Source: Bombus terrestris
Lineage: Eukaryota > Arthropoda > Insecta > Hymenoptera > Apidae
DNA: 64,000 nt
NCBI RefSeq assembly: GCF_910591885.1
Contig: NC_063279.1
Span: 12,400,001 to 12,464,000 of the forward strand
Direction of reading: 5' to 3'
The translations under genes were made by a program, and so were the position numbers. The notes beneath the pieces were generated by a model that made no database searches, was not told the origin of the DNA, and saw only the letters and a program-made list of their open reading frames with translations. Below, in pieces: positions 1 through 13,600 of this stretch (position 1 is its first letter; the number at the start of each line of letters is the position of its first letter).

Positions 1-1518
1 ATACAATTCACGTTCTGTTTTTAAAGCGCCCCAGCGTCTTTTGTCATAGAGTGTGTAGCTCAAACGACTAAATCATGTAAATAATAAAGTGTGATTCTTC
101 TCGAGTGGAAACCTATGGATATGTGAAATTCGATTCACAAGTGGCGCTATTTGGTGAATGAGATTTGCCAAGTGAAACTTCAATTAGATTTGAAATTTGC
201 TTTGATAGCTTAAAAACTTCGTAACGTAACCAGCTGAACCATTCTGATGGTATCAATCGTCAAAATCCTAAAAGAAAATCAACTTGTGAGGTTCGTTATT
301 GTGCGAAAACTTCAGGGTTATGTGTGTGTGAATGTGTGAAATAACTTTGACAAATGAAATGAGACATAATGAAATAAAGATCATTCGAGCCTTTCACAAA
401 ACTTTTAAAAGGTCACGCCATAAGCAAGAATCATTTTCCTCAACTACGACAACGAACAACTAACACTAACGAGATCTTACTAAAAGCAGAGAGCAATTCT
501 TCTCAATTATAATAGAAAGCAACTAAAACTTGAACGAAACTTTTAATTAAACCATAAACTATCCTACATTCAACAATCTTCGGTCCGAATAAGTAACCTG
601 TTTCCTGCTTGCACCTTGCAACGCAACCCCACGTTTCAACAGTTTCAACCTACTATCGACATCCGTCATTTTAAAAGGAAAGGAAAAAAGAATTCCCCGA
701 GAATCAATCAGCCACGACGAATCACAAATAACTATTTAAAAACTACCAGCTCCATATGCTCGTACTATTTGATTTGAAAAAAATACTCGAAAGCATCGGC
801 CGTTAAAGATGTTTCCGTGGCAAAAGAAAGAGCACTTTCTTTGACGTAGTCAGGATGCCCTTAAAAAGCGTCACGAATTTCCTGAGCTCGAAGGGAGCAG
901 CGTGGCGCGGCGCGAATGTTCTTCTAACTTCGTTGTGTTCCATCACTTCCACGGGGTGTCGCTTTTAGTCTCCTGGCAGGGGCCTAGGGCCCCAAGCAGG
1001 TGTAACACGGAGTTTCCATTCACCGTGACGTGTTGCCGCGGAACGGACCAGTGTGCACGCTTCCTACGTCTTCGAAGAAAATTCTCTTGTTTGCTCTGCC
1101 TTGACAAACACTGGCTTGGCTACCGAAAGGAACGTGGCTTCCCGAAAGATCAACGATCGCGTGAGAATGCGTGTTACAAAGAACAATGATTGTTGATAGT
1201 AAGATGGATAGTTCGGTGATAATTGAGTTATGGTGATTGAAACTGTTCCACTTTTTAACAACGTTGTGGTAGGATTCAGTAGATACAGACTCCTAAAGAA
1301 GAGATTTCTTGTTTCGTTGTTTGACAGTGCAGGAATGTGAAAATAATCGTACTTACTTATGGTGTCTGGCGTTTAGTGACGTCAACGAGACGTGACGTTA
1401 GATATGACGATGAGAATGTAAAATGTGAAACGGAGAAGAAAACGAAAATGTGATTTGTTGATGTATTAAAGATTTCTTATATAAGAGTTTACATAGTCGT
1501 GTAAGAAGAAACGTCAAA
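1..1518. other. 5' flanking region of vari, no confident gene
   Basis: No recognisable protein is encoded here. The most coding-like piece is a 37-codon ORF on the + strand (ATG at 855, stop at 966-968) in a locally GC-richer patch around 850-1100, which could be a short upstream ORF or chance. A perfect cAMP-response-element palindrome lies at 1377-1384. The stretch probably holds promoter or 5' untranslated sequence for the candidate first exon at 1519, but no transcription start can be fixed. Confidence 0.4.
1377..1398. promoter_or_regulatory. CRE-like pair upstream of candidate first exon
   Basis: The perfect 8-bp palindrome TGACGTCA (1377-1384) is followed nine bases later by a half site TGACGT (1393-1398). 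CREB/ATF-family bZIP factors bind such sites. The pair sits about 120 bases upstream of the candidate first vari ATG. Binding and function are inference. Confidence 0.35.
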
Positions 1519-1615
1519 ATGGTTTTCTTCGGAAGAAAGGAGAAGATAGAAGATCGCCGGCTGTTAGCCAGCATCGATGCTGTGAATGGCACCAAACTCT
1601 ATCAAATAGAAAATG
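1519..1615 (+). CDS. vari: Candidate distal first coding exon of vari
   Basis: ATG at 1519 opens a short frame beginning MVFFGRKEKIEDRRLLASID and ending ...YQIEN plus one base, followed by a donor GTAAAG at 1616. The phase-1 end fits the acceptor before 4162 exactly and would give ...IENAAFMHVRDNLEELG. Supporting this are the open frame, donor and phase. Against it are the short length and the lack of a family sequence I recognise. If the exon is not used, translation could start at ATG 4134 or ATG 4170 in the next exon. Confidence 0.5.
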
Positions 1616-4600
1616 GTAAAGCTACGATGTTAGTTTAGATTTGTTTGGTTCTACATTGAAAGAATTCCATTGAAAATTTTTCTAATGTAACGTTCAGAAG
1701 AAATATTTCCTTCCGGTTCTCCATCAGAATTCCGCGAACAAACTTCTCGTATTTTATTATCTCGTATTATTCCTCCATGTTTATGTGCATCGCTTTGGTT
1801 TTTAACAAATTTGAATGCCCTTTTGTAACGTCGTTTCTCCTTTTTAATTGAAATTAATTAAAATTCCCAAAGAGTTCAATAATCTAAAATAGAGAAGGTT
1901 CGAAAAAATTGACGCAATTCTAAGTGTATTTAAATATTCTTCTCTTCCTAATTCTTCTGCACTTCTGTTTCATGCACAAAATCAATCAGAACGAGCGAGT
2001 GGAACATTTTCTGATCCAATACTGAAGTTAGACAATCTCAAATAAAAAAATATAGTAAAAAATTATACTAAATTTGGCACGATCATATTTTTCTTCAAAT
2101 AGAAGATATAATTTTCTTTATATAGTCTCGTATTAAAGTTAAAGATTTGCAGTTGCTTGTATAACGTATCGTCAAACCAGCGTTTCGTTTCGCCCGTATA
2201 CACACGGACAGACTGGTTTAAGAACTTTTTCCTTCGGCTGTAAACCAGGCGAGAAATAGGTCGAGGCGTTCTGGAAAGACGATACGCGATCGTCATAGTA
2301 TGGCTCTATGCACTCGTGGTTCGATAGCTTCGTGTAACTACACGCATTTATCATGCAAACGTCCCATCGTCGACATCGCTTATCATCGTACATTCAAGTG
2401 GCCAATCACTATTTATCAGAACCACTCGAACCTGGAGAAGGCCTCGTCTCGTCTTCGATAATTAAACGTCATAAATTATAAAGATACAACTAGTTCGACA
2501 AACTACCCTTTATGATAAATGTGTTCTAAGGGATGTAATGTAATTGCAAATGAGATAATTTTAGAAAATTGTATGATTTAACTTTGTAACAGAATATGTT
2601 TGCGAAGATAAGAGATATTTTTAGCAAAACATCTTGTGTCGCTGCTTTTATTAAAATAAATAAATTTTATTAAAATAATTTATAAAATAAATTGTGATTC
2701 CAAGACGTTTTTCATGGGGAGACGTCACATTTCCAAATACATTACGAACGATTTGTAATGTTTGATTTAAACTCTTTTTTGGCTATTAATATTGACAATT
2801 AAACAATAGAATGTTCTTTTTGTATTCTGTGTTTGAAATAGTAAAAAGGCTTTATCTCATTCATAATTACGCTAAACGTTGTCTCGTGTTGAAAATTGTT
2901 CGACGAAGTAAGGTCGAACGAGAGTGAAAAGGTAGGTCGAAGTCTGACTATGACTCTAATTAGTCCTGGTACTTGTGAATAGATTCAATGCTAATTGGCA
3001 CCAGCTGGAAACCATTGTTAGCAGTAAGATGATTCTTTGGTCCTTGAGCTTGCTTCAAATTTCTTTCGAATCCGAACATACTATATTTGACTCTAAATTG
3101 TACAAACTAGATTGACGAACATCATACTTGAAATTGAGATTCGGTTAATTATCGGCCTTTGATTAATTAGGTTCTGAAATCTGGAAGAATAAGTTCAGCA
3201 GTAACTCTATCACAAATAAGTCGTATGTTTTGAAAAGTCTGGTATTCATTCACATTCATAAAGGAAGTACTCGCTAAAATCTTGACAAAAACTTAAATTT
3301 TTAATACAAAATACATAACCTTTGAGTTTATATTCTGAAAACTAATACCCAACATTATTTCATTACTATTTTGATCTCGATCAAATTATGAATCTTGCAA
3401 AAACATATTTTCCCAAGTTGTTAAATTTATTATTTATTTTCTTTCTATTATTTATTTTTATTCTACTGGCATGTGAACTGCATATACGAAATAATATACA
3501 CGCACTGGTGAACATATAAATCAGAACATTTTGTTTTCATAACTCATGTAAAATATGTATATGCTGTTTATTTCTAAATTAATACTATTATATCGTGGAA
3601 TGGAATATTCGCAAAATTACAATGTTTGCTCAAATAATACGTAGTGTTTTAGGCGAAAATATACCTGATATATATAAACGGGAATAATTTCAGTTATACT
3701 AATTCAAATTCACATTTCTATAAAAATAATATTATAACTCAATATTATATAAATATTATAACCACTATAGAGGTACCATATACTACAATACTATAGTACT
3801 TAAAACAATTTACTATATTATATGCATTTTGCATATTTTTGTATACTTCAACTTTCCATAAATGCATAAATATTCGCGGTCTAAAGGTAACCATTTAAAA
3901 ATTTTACCTCTACGTGAATAATACTTCCTTTCGCATCAACACTTACTCGACTTCTCGCTTTTCGATTTTTCCACCGAAGTGTCTCATGCTTTAACTCCAG
4001 CCACCTGTGGCTGCCCCAATATTGATCCATCGAATGGCCACACCCGGCATCCCCTCGCGTCGCTCTTTTGCACCCTCGACGCTCGTGCCGGTAGTGTCGT
4101 TGCCCTTCGCGCACGTCCACGTAGCACGGTGTTATGGAAAAGTGCCTGATCACTGTTCCAGCCGCCTTCATGCACGTACGCGACAACCTGGAGGAGCTGG
4201 GCAAGGTGGCTGACGACACGGATCTGCTCTTCCTCAAAGGTCTCCTGGATAGCCCTGTGGTCACGTCTCTAGTGAAGGTGAGTAAACGCGTGTCTTCATG
4301 CTAGTGATCTTTTCTGTCTCGTGTATTACATCATTATCCTCCCATTTTGTATCCAGTTACGATGATAAACTTTTGTAATACGAAGAATTCAGGAATTTAG
4401 AAATCTTCTCCATTTATTTTGTGTTATTACAATATTAGAAAATAAATTCTAAGTTGGTTTAAATCTCGTTGATAAATAAAAAAAATGAGGTTAGTTTGCC
4501 TGGATGTAATGCAGGTGGACGTTTCCTACGTCGAAAGGAAACAATTTTCAAGCGATATTCCATTGAAAGTAATTAAAATTAAAGATGTTGTTTCGAAATA

Positions 4601-7600
4601 TCTAATATTGTAGGGAAGCATGACCGCGATATCTTCTCTTTTACAACTGTGAACCGAGCTGACAGTTTGTTATAATCGTTTCCTGTTATCAATCATTGTT
4701 TATTCGCACTACCGGCTAATTTGCAGTTCACTAGAATAGAACGAAGAAGTTTAGTTTTGTTACAACAGGATGATGATTGTGTTTTCTCATTCGTAGTAAA
4801 TGAAGATCAATGAGCGCAACTATTACAGCCTCGTAATCGATAGCTTATTTGTTAGATTGTCAATTGCCACTTGCTTGAGCATAGAATTTTTTCAGCATAT
4901 ATCGAATCGGGTTAATTGCAACCATTATTCGCGCGTGTGTGTATTATTTTTGGCATCGGCAAAATAAACAATAGCGTGCGTCGTTGGATCATGCGCGCTG
5001 AGGGCAGATGGTTTCGAGACACATGCACGTGCCACGTGTTTACTACGCTCGATTTTACGAGAAAGAGACCGTCATTTACGAGAGAGTGCCTCGTCCGCCG
5101 TGAAATCCCCGTACGAATGCAACGCCGTGAAATGGAAAACGTAACGCAGCCAGCCGCGAGTCCCCTTGCCGAGGTCGGTAAAAATCTTCCAATGTCGTTG
5201 AACTCGTTCCTTCCACGCTCGATACTCGTTTGGGATCGGTTTCTTAGCTCGTTCGTAAAAATAGGAAAGATATACTTACTCGTGGGCTAGCTGGCTTGTT
5301 TAGTCTGTTACTATTCTGTCTTTTATTGATCGATTACCGAGCTTTGTTTAACTCCTTTAACATTTGGTATTCTGTATAGCTGGATACTTAACCTTTGGGT
5401 ACGTTTATTTGTTTCTATGCCTTCTCAAAGTTTTTCTTCCCGACTTTTCATTTATTTAGGCTTTTGATGTTTCCTTTAATCTTCTTAATAAAAGTGTTAT
5501 TTTTCTAATCTCTTGGAGATTAGGAATAAAGAAGTATCGGAACATTTATTTTCATACAAAATATAATAATTAATCTAAATTATTAAAGAAACAATTGGAA
5601 ATTAGTTGAAACAATTGGTTGAAATTCTGTATTCGTATAAAATTGTGATCCAATATATCTGTTGTGAACGGAAGTATATATGTTTTGTATATATGTTTTG
5701 TATTTACTTTTTCTTTAATTTAAGTCATAAATATTCCCTTGACGGAGGAAATCGCTTTACAAATAGTTAACCTGAAAACCCACTTGCCGCGTATGTGTTC
5801 AATAGCGTACATTTCTTTTCTCAGAAAAATGAGAAATAATGATCGTTTTCTAATTTTAAATAAATTCGTTTCTGAAGAGGTTAATAGTTTTACGTGCTTT
5901 TTTGCTGTTTAGTAAAAACGTCATCTATGTCATTTTCACGGTACATAAATACGCTTCGTTGACCGTGTCGCCGCTCGTTTTCGTTTCCAGTTTCATTACA
6001 GCTTCACCATCAAAACTGTAATAAATGAACACCTTTTCACTTGCCTATTTCTCTCAACTTTTGGTTTCAGCTTTCTGTTCCACTGCGATGTATAGTATTC
6101 TTATATTACGAAAGCTTCCTGTCAGTGAACAAAACACTTTCCACGACTGTATTCTATTCTTCAAAATACTATTCGTTCTCACATCCAACACTCAGCGCTA
6201 TTATACAAATTTTTATTTCCCATCGTTGACATTCAATCCATTCATTCAACTTGTAATGGCCACTTTCTGTTTTGTAAAACAAGAAATTCAGACGCTGAAA
6301 ACCTTTCGCTATAATTTATGAATGTTACGCCAGACATTCTCAAACAATCTCATCTAACAACGGCTACCTGAATTCGAAGCAATAAATCGACTATGAACTC
6401 GATATACCACATGAAGACGCATAAATCTTCTAAGACTTAATTCGCACATTTCTAGCCATCCAAACTAGTGTCGCTACGATTGAAAATATCGGGACTTGGT
6501 TGTGCACGTGATATTGGTTAGAAAATGATCTGGTGACAGCGAATATAATTTTATCACCTTGTATTCCGATATTCAACACGACCAGTACGTTTTTGGGAAT
6601 TACGATCTGTAGTAAATCATTAGAATGAATGAATCAGAATGAATGAATCATTCTAGAAATACATATAACACAGTTAATTTCTATAAAAATTCGCAACAGA
6701 CTATTTGTTCTAATCATTCTCAGTCTCTTCGATTACAATACATTAATTTCAATTGCTACATTCATCAACAATTAAAACTAGGTTTTTAAAACACAAATAG
6801 TATTTTTAACTCTTATACTATTTTTCAACTCTTCTCGTGCAAAAATGAGCCAACGTTTCCACTAACCGAGCAATTCCTACGGAATTTAAGAGACGCTAAC
6901 CGCAAAGATCCCGTAGCGCAGGAATGCGCGACGCTGGAACTCGAAAACGTCAGAACACTCGGGTCGACCAATGAAATTTTCAAAACAAGTCTTGTACGCA
7001 ACTTCTTTTTACACGCCGCTTGCACTATGGCTGCGTGAAACAGCCGCATTATTTTGGTCGTGACATACATTTCCCGTCGAACCATGGAACAACTTGGGCT
7101 CTTCAAGTGAAAATATTACTATCCGCCGATTGGTGTAAATTCAGCAGTGTGACGTGACTACGTACGTCACCTCTTCTCTGATCCATTACGTAACAACTAT
7201 GATACGTCTGCGTATATTTTTAATTACACCTCGAGCTTCTTTATTTATAGAATGCATTCATTACTGTCGAGTTTTTAGGATCATTTTATATCTTCGGTTA
7301 TAATCTTAAAGATATTTAATGTTCCGTAAAATATATTTTTTCACATTTCGTAGATAGCTTAGGTTTCTATTAAGTTATACAACTATTTGTTGAATCAAAT
7401 CTGTTTTCAATAAAACAATTTAATAAAAAATTTGATAGAACTTTAGTTACTTTGCCAATGATTCACTGTATCTACGGAGAGTTAAGAAACGTTCAATAAT
7501 TCAATGTTCTACACAGAGGAAGAAGTGCAGTTGGAAGACTCGAGCATCTTTTTATTGGAAGCCGTCCAACAGGTCGAGCAGTTTCTTGAAATTCTTAGAA

Positions 7601-10600
7601 TTATAAAAAAGAAGAACTTTGACTTTAGGTCTCTAAAAATATTCCAAAATGATGGCGTAAAAGATCTTTGAAGTTTAACGTATCTGTAAAGTCTCAAAGT
7701 TGGTTGCTGGCTCGTGACCCAAAACCGTTCGAATTATCTTGTTCCCGATCAACTGCACGCATCCGTGGCTTTCCTGCGAAACGTTAGTGCCCATCCACAC
7801 GTATATATATATAACTTACCGCACCTGCTGGGCCCACATTCCATCCTGTTCTTCAGGATCAGCAGGTAGAAGTTTCGTCTGGTGTCGAAAAGTCGTTAAG
7901 AAGCCGGTGTTCGTTTCCGGCTCGGTTCAAGACAACAATAGCAAACGTTGACAGATGCGATATGGTGTTACTGGTTTCGTTGAAAACCGTAAAAACCGGT
8001 CACCAAACAACCTTGGTAAATTTGATGGCTAATGTGGAACTGTTGGAAGGAAGGATTTAAGAGAGGTGTGAGAAGTTTGATTTTCTCGTGGTATCTCTCC
8101 TCCAGGTATTTTTATTTTCGTATATTCTAAAATTGCTAATTTATCTTGGGAGTATCTTAATGACTCAGCTGAACGTGGTTAGGTTTAATTAGGCTGAGAC
8201 GTCGCCTGAGTAATAGGAAAATTCCCATTAATAGAGTTAATAACGTCGTGCTCGAGGAGTACGTGCAAAACAGAAACTGAGTAAATCTTGTCAATCCTTA
8301 TGAATTTGATAAAACTCGAGATACAAGATTACTGTAGTATTCATTATAAAATGGTATTTATAAAGAAATCAAAGCCACCAATTTGATTGAAAAAGAAAAG
8401 AAAGATTCAGGAATCTATATGATAAAATCGGACACTTCGTATATTACGATATTCCACTAATAACAAACAGAACTTTCGATCTTTCTTTCCATCTCATCTC
8501 TCTTGTCTAACATTTCTAAATTTTATAGCTTTTACGCAGATAAATCTATAAATTCTAGCAGAAAAGAATCTTAACTGAAAAGTAACATCACAGTTTACGG
8601 AAAGAAGGTCTCATTAATCTTCCACCCCTGTACCAACTACCCTAACCTTTGTATTACTAATGACAAACTCCACTTCCGTTCTTTTTCCTCCGTCCCATTC
8701 ATCCTGGTCTCGAACGTGCACCTTACAAAGCCATCCCGTGGACAGTCCACCGAAAAGCGGAAACCGCGAGGGTCCTCCTTGGGAACAAAGGCGTTTCCTG
8801 CGAAGGGAAGAAGCGAGCGAGGCAAACCGTGAATCAGACGGTCGCGCGCCAGCGGCGCCGGAAACCACTGGCGAATCATGCCTCGTAAATAATCTAAGTA
8901 TGTTAATTGACAAATCGTTGCCGCGGCTTCTCTGATATCCGGCGTAATTGACCCAGGCTCGAACTTCAGCGACCGAGTCATCGCTTATGACCGCTCTCGC
9001 AGAAATCGTGAGGCAGTGTCACGTCGCGTGCGCTCGTGTACACACACGGATTACGATGTAATTTCAACCGGCTTTGTAATCGCGCGAAGGGACGAGCGGA
9101 GAACACGCGTATGCGACATTGACGCACGTGTAAGTGACAGGAACGTAACTGGAAAAGTTATGCACCATGCGTTTTTAGTTTGCGATGTCGTTTTAGTACA
9201 ATTTGAGAGGATGGAAATCTGGAATACAATTTTGTTGGTATATTTTTGGAACAATGATTGTGACATGTATATGTATATACGATGAAAGAAAAATTAGAAA
9301 CTTTCCGAAAAAAAAACATTCGTAACTCAAAATGATGAATTTAATCGATTGTAAAATATATTACAATTGATGATGAATCGATTATAGAATATATTACAAT
9401 TATTTGACATTAATTTTGTTATGAAACGATATAAGGTATATGTTTCTTATGTAAACTTTCGGAGCTAGATTTTGCCCTGCCAATAATCAAAGATTAAGGA
9501 TCAGTTAAAAAGTTTTAAAGATTTTAAAATTAAAAGAATATTTAATAAAGGTACTGGAAAGAAGAATTACTTCAAAATTGAAACTTTCCTAATTATTCAT
9601 TACACCGAGACTCGCTAATGTTGCCGTAGCAATAGCTGTCTTTAACACTAGAGTCATACGATACCGTTGTATCGCGTAACGGATTATTGAATATCTCGAG
9701 AAGGGTCTACCTGTGTCGCAAGATCGACAAACCGATCGGTGTCGATGACTGCCAGCGTTTCTTTTTTGCCACGACATTATATTCATCGATTCAATTGTGA
9801 TCGAATTGCATAATTTTTCAAATCAACGACACGTACACACGTTATAAATTCCCATCATTGACAAAAGCAAACTCGGACATCTCGTAGCTAAATATGTCCA
9901 AGGACAAGAATAAAACGAAAGTTAGGAGTTTGTGTGTATGTGTACTTTCACGCAGGAATAATGTACGCAATTGGAATGCTCGAGTAGTAAGAGGAATACC
10001 CCTCTACCTCTTCTAGATAAAGTAGCTAGGATATTTAACATTCCTCGCAACGAGGCACGTTCTCGTTTACACGTTGGCACTCCGTTTAAACATCGCCGCT
10101 TTCCCGTGTCGAAAGAAACGTTGGAAGTTCCGACAATGATACTAGCTAGATAATAATATTATCGTGTAACCAGCTAGTGCAACATGACCAACTTACTTTA
10201 ATCCTAAAATCGTCGATTTCTAACTCTATACGCGTAATTAATGAGATTACTGTCAATCGTAAGGTCGTCGAATTTAAGAGGGTACCCTTTAACTTTAAAT
10301 CTGACAAAGTTAATTCAATCAATAAATAGACTTCCTTTATTCATTCGTTTGATATATTATAAAAGGTGACAATTGGTAATTAACCCCATGTCATTGCATT
10401 GAAACTTTATTATAAGACTATCAATCAGGTGTCAACTAATAAGAAAAGAATTTGAAAATTCTAAAATATCAAAATAGCAACATACATGCCTACTACCTAT
10501 CAAAATTCTAATTTGCCACGAACTTTTCCACAACAATTGGTATTGTTAATTGACCTCGTTTCGCTGTAATCCTTAATCCTTTTGTAACAATTTCAGATCA

Positions 10601-13600
10601 AACCCATCTTACATATATTCAGTAATAAAAAAAAGAGTAAGAAAATTCTAAGACCTGAACAAGATATATCTAAAATTACGTTTTATAGACTTCTCAATTT
10701 TCCTACCCAAGTAATCAATGTCCAATTCTCAACAAACAAATGGCTCACTTTCACAGACTAATTTATGTGACACAAGCAGAACCTATAAATAACAGTAAAT
10801 TCCAAGATAAATCAAAAGCAATATTTTTAACATCGCTTTCCTCTTTTCCCCCAGTTGACGAATGTAGCTGCTTCTGAACGGTTGCCAAAATCACAATTAC
10901 CCAAATAAGCTTCTAAATGGAAAACTACCATCGATTTTCAAAATTCCAAATCATCCATTTATGGAAAATCTAGTAGAATAGGGTCTAAAGCACGCACGTA
11001 GACGGCCCTGCATCGAACGTAGCGGAGTGTTGCATACCATCCGAAGAAGGGCCCCCACCTGTTTCAGGCTGGCCGCCTGACGAAGGTGGGGGCGAAAGAA
11101 ACGTCAGTAGGCGCGGCAGTTTTCTGACGCCGCTTACCTAAGCAACACACACGTTGTGCGTGTTGTCCAAGTCGCGTTTATCCCTTGTGGAAACCCCTCG
11201 CCAGGTTCTCCCGTGGCCGTTTACCCCGTCGGTTGTCGCCGCGTGAGTGCACCCTCACGGCACTGGCCGATCGATACGGCGAACTCCAGTTCCAGGACGG
11301 CGGCCAGCTCGTTCTCCAGAGTACTGCGTCCTACCTAACGGAGACAGGCGACCTCTGCCTCGGCATTTCTCCAGGCTTCCAGTGTAAGTTAGGATTCCTG
11401 CGAAGAAATCTTTGAGGAGGCTCGTTTCGTCGTTTTGGTGGGGCGGTGGTGAGTTTGGGGTAGAAATGTGGATAGATGGAAAAGGTGGATGAGTGGAAGA
11501 CTGTTGCTGCTGACACGTGAGATCGGGAGAAAGCGCAATTAGTTGACCGTTGGCCCCTCTTGGCGTCTGTGGTCCGTGGATCTTGAGGTTGAGAGTAGCT
11601 CGATCTTAAGAGAGTACTATGATCTCTGTATTTTCATACATTAGACGTGTTTCGTTTATCAATTGTTAATATCATTCGTATCAGTTTTTGAACAAAGGCC
11701 ATTTAAAGATAACGGTGGAGTTTTTAGTGGATTGATGATTCTGTTTTGGGAAAGGTATTATTCTACTTCCTGTGTAATTTCTAGAAGAAGGGGAGCAGAG
11801 AGGTACTGTTGTCCATTCATATTTTGAACCATTCGTTGTGCTTTGCTTCATTTTTTGGAGGAACGGAACTTGGTGGAATTCAGAATCGTTCGACGATCTT
11901 GTTAAGGAAAGGCCGCGCAATTTCTTGATGTGAGCGAACAAACAAAATTTGGAGAAGTCTTCTAATTCTCTTAAAGAAAGGTATTATTCCACTTACTGTG
12001 TAATTTCTTGGAAATAGATAAGGTAGAATTTCAAATTGCTTTCTGAAGAAGAGTTACTGCATTCTTTACTTTGTTTTTGTAGCAGTAAGTGAACGTCGAT
12101 TAACATTTTTCTTGCAAGTCATTCGAACTATAGTATCGTTTAGAATTGCGACATTTACTGTATGAATGTGTGATTTATTTGATTTTCGTTTGAAAAATTT
12201 CAAAACGAGGGATAACAAAGGAAGTAAGAAGGACACGGAATTGCCACACAATCGTTTGGATCGTAGTAGTAATGAAACGTTTAGTTATTGATATGTGTAA
12301 TGAGCGAGTTGCTGTTTGTTCTTGAAGCGCAATAATCCTGTGTTTGTTTCGTGAGAGGTTTTTCAGGGACGTCACGGAAGAACAGAAGAATTCATTATAG
12401 GCTACAACGTTCGTTGAACGCCAGCTGTTCTACCGTCGTTTTCATTATAAATACGGTATAATTCGTGCCCACGACAATTACAATCTTGCGACATATGGAG
12501 AAATACCTCGATTCTTCGTTCCACGTAACGTGGCATTCTAATTTTATTTGCTACTCACAACTAATTGTTAGTTACTTCTTTTCCTTCCATTATCTCTCCA
12601 AATTATATAAAAATAACTACGTTTCATTTTTAATTTTCACGAGCTTATGAACAAATATAAGTCTGTTATAAAGGTGCATGCAAGAATACAATTTAGTCGA
12701 AAAAGAGTTAAAGAAAATGAAAAAGTTAATTTTTATTATTTGACATATCTTTTCATGTGGAAAAGATACAACTGATTTGATAAATAATAATCTTTTTAAA
12801 ACGTAGCAAGGTTGATTTTCTAAAAACAGTATTTGTATTCTCGAAAATAGAGTTAGAATCGCTTACCCAAATACAAAGTTAACGTTTGTGTGCGAATTAG
12901 TAATTCGTAAGGTAATCGAACTTTCTAGCATGCGTTAATGAAAGCAATCCCTCAAATTTCGACGTACGCACACGATTCTCGATAAATCACACACTGTTTT
13001 CTTAGGTTTCAACCAAAACATAACTTCGACCGTGTTCTTTGATGTCTCTCGCGTCGTGAGTTGATTTATTGTTGCGTGTACATACAAGTCGCGTGGGCAG
13101 AGAAGCCTAAATCGAAGATTCATTACTTCCTTTTGATGCTCCTTTTCCAAAATGTACGATATTTTACATACGGAAACTTATGCCATGTTGCAATTCGTAT
13201 AATCGATGCTGCAACAAAATCGTTGAATCGACATCGTGCATCTGCGATGCACATGTATCGACGCGAATGATTCGACGATGAATCATACTGACGGTGAGGA
13301 ACATCGACTTCAACGGCTTCGTGAAACAATTTCCATAGACGAACGATTCGCGTTGGTCTTTCAAACGAGAGGAGAATTTTTCATCTGATCTTGTTCGATT
13401 AATCCAGATATGCTCGATCGTTTTTATAATTTTTCTCGAAATATCACTTCGCATTTATTTAGCGTTCAAATTAAAGATAACAATAATTTTTTTATACTAA
13501 TATTAAGTGGTTGTCAAAAAATAGCTATTTGTCTCAAAGAATTAATCTTATCTGATCAATTTGGCTAATTTTGACTGACACCTGAATTTTTCGTAATATT

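Noticed and set aside
2321..2340. tRNA B-box-like GGTTCGA
   Set aside because: No matching A-box or cloverleaf around it; no tRNA gene supported anywhere in the window.
4916..5290. 124-codon + strand ORF
   Set aside because: Arg-rich random-looking composition in a GC-rich intron island; no family recognised.
8637..8981. 114-codon minus-strand ORF in the large vari intron
   Set aside because: GC-island frame overlapping other long frames on both strands in the same place; no domain or splice support. Treated as a regulatory-like island.
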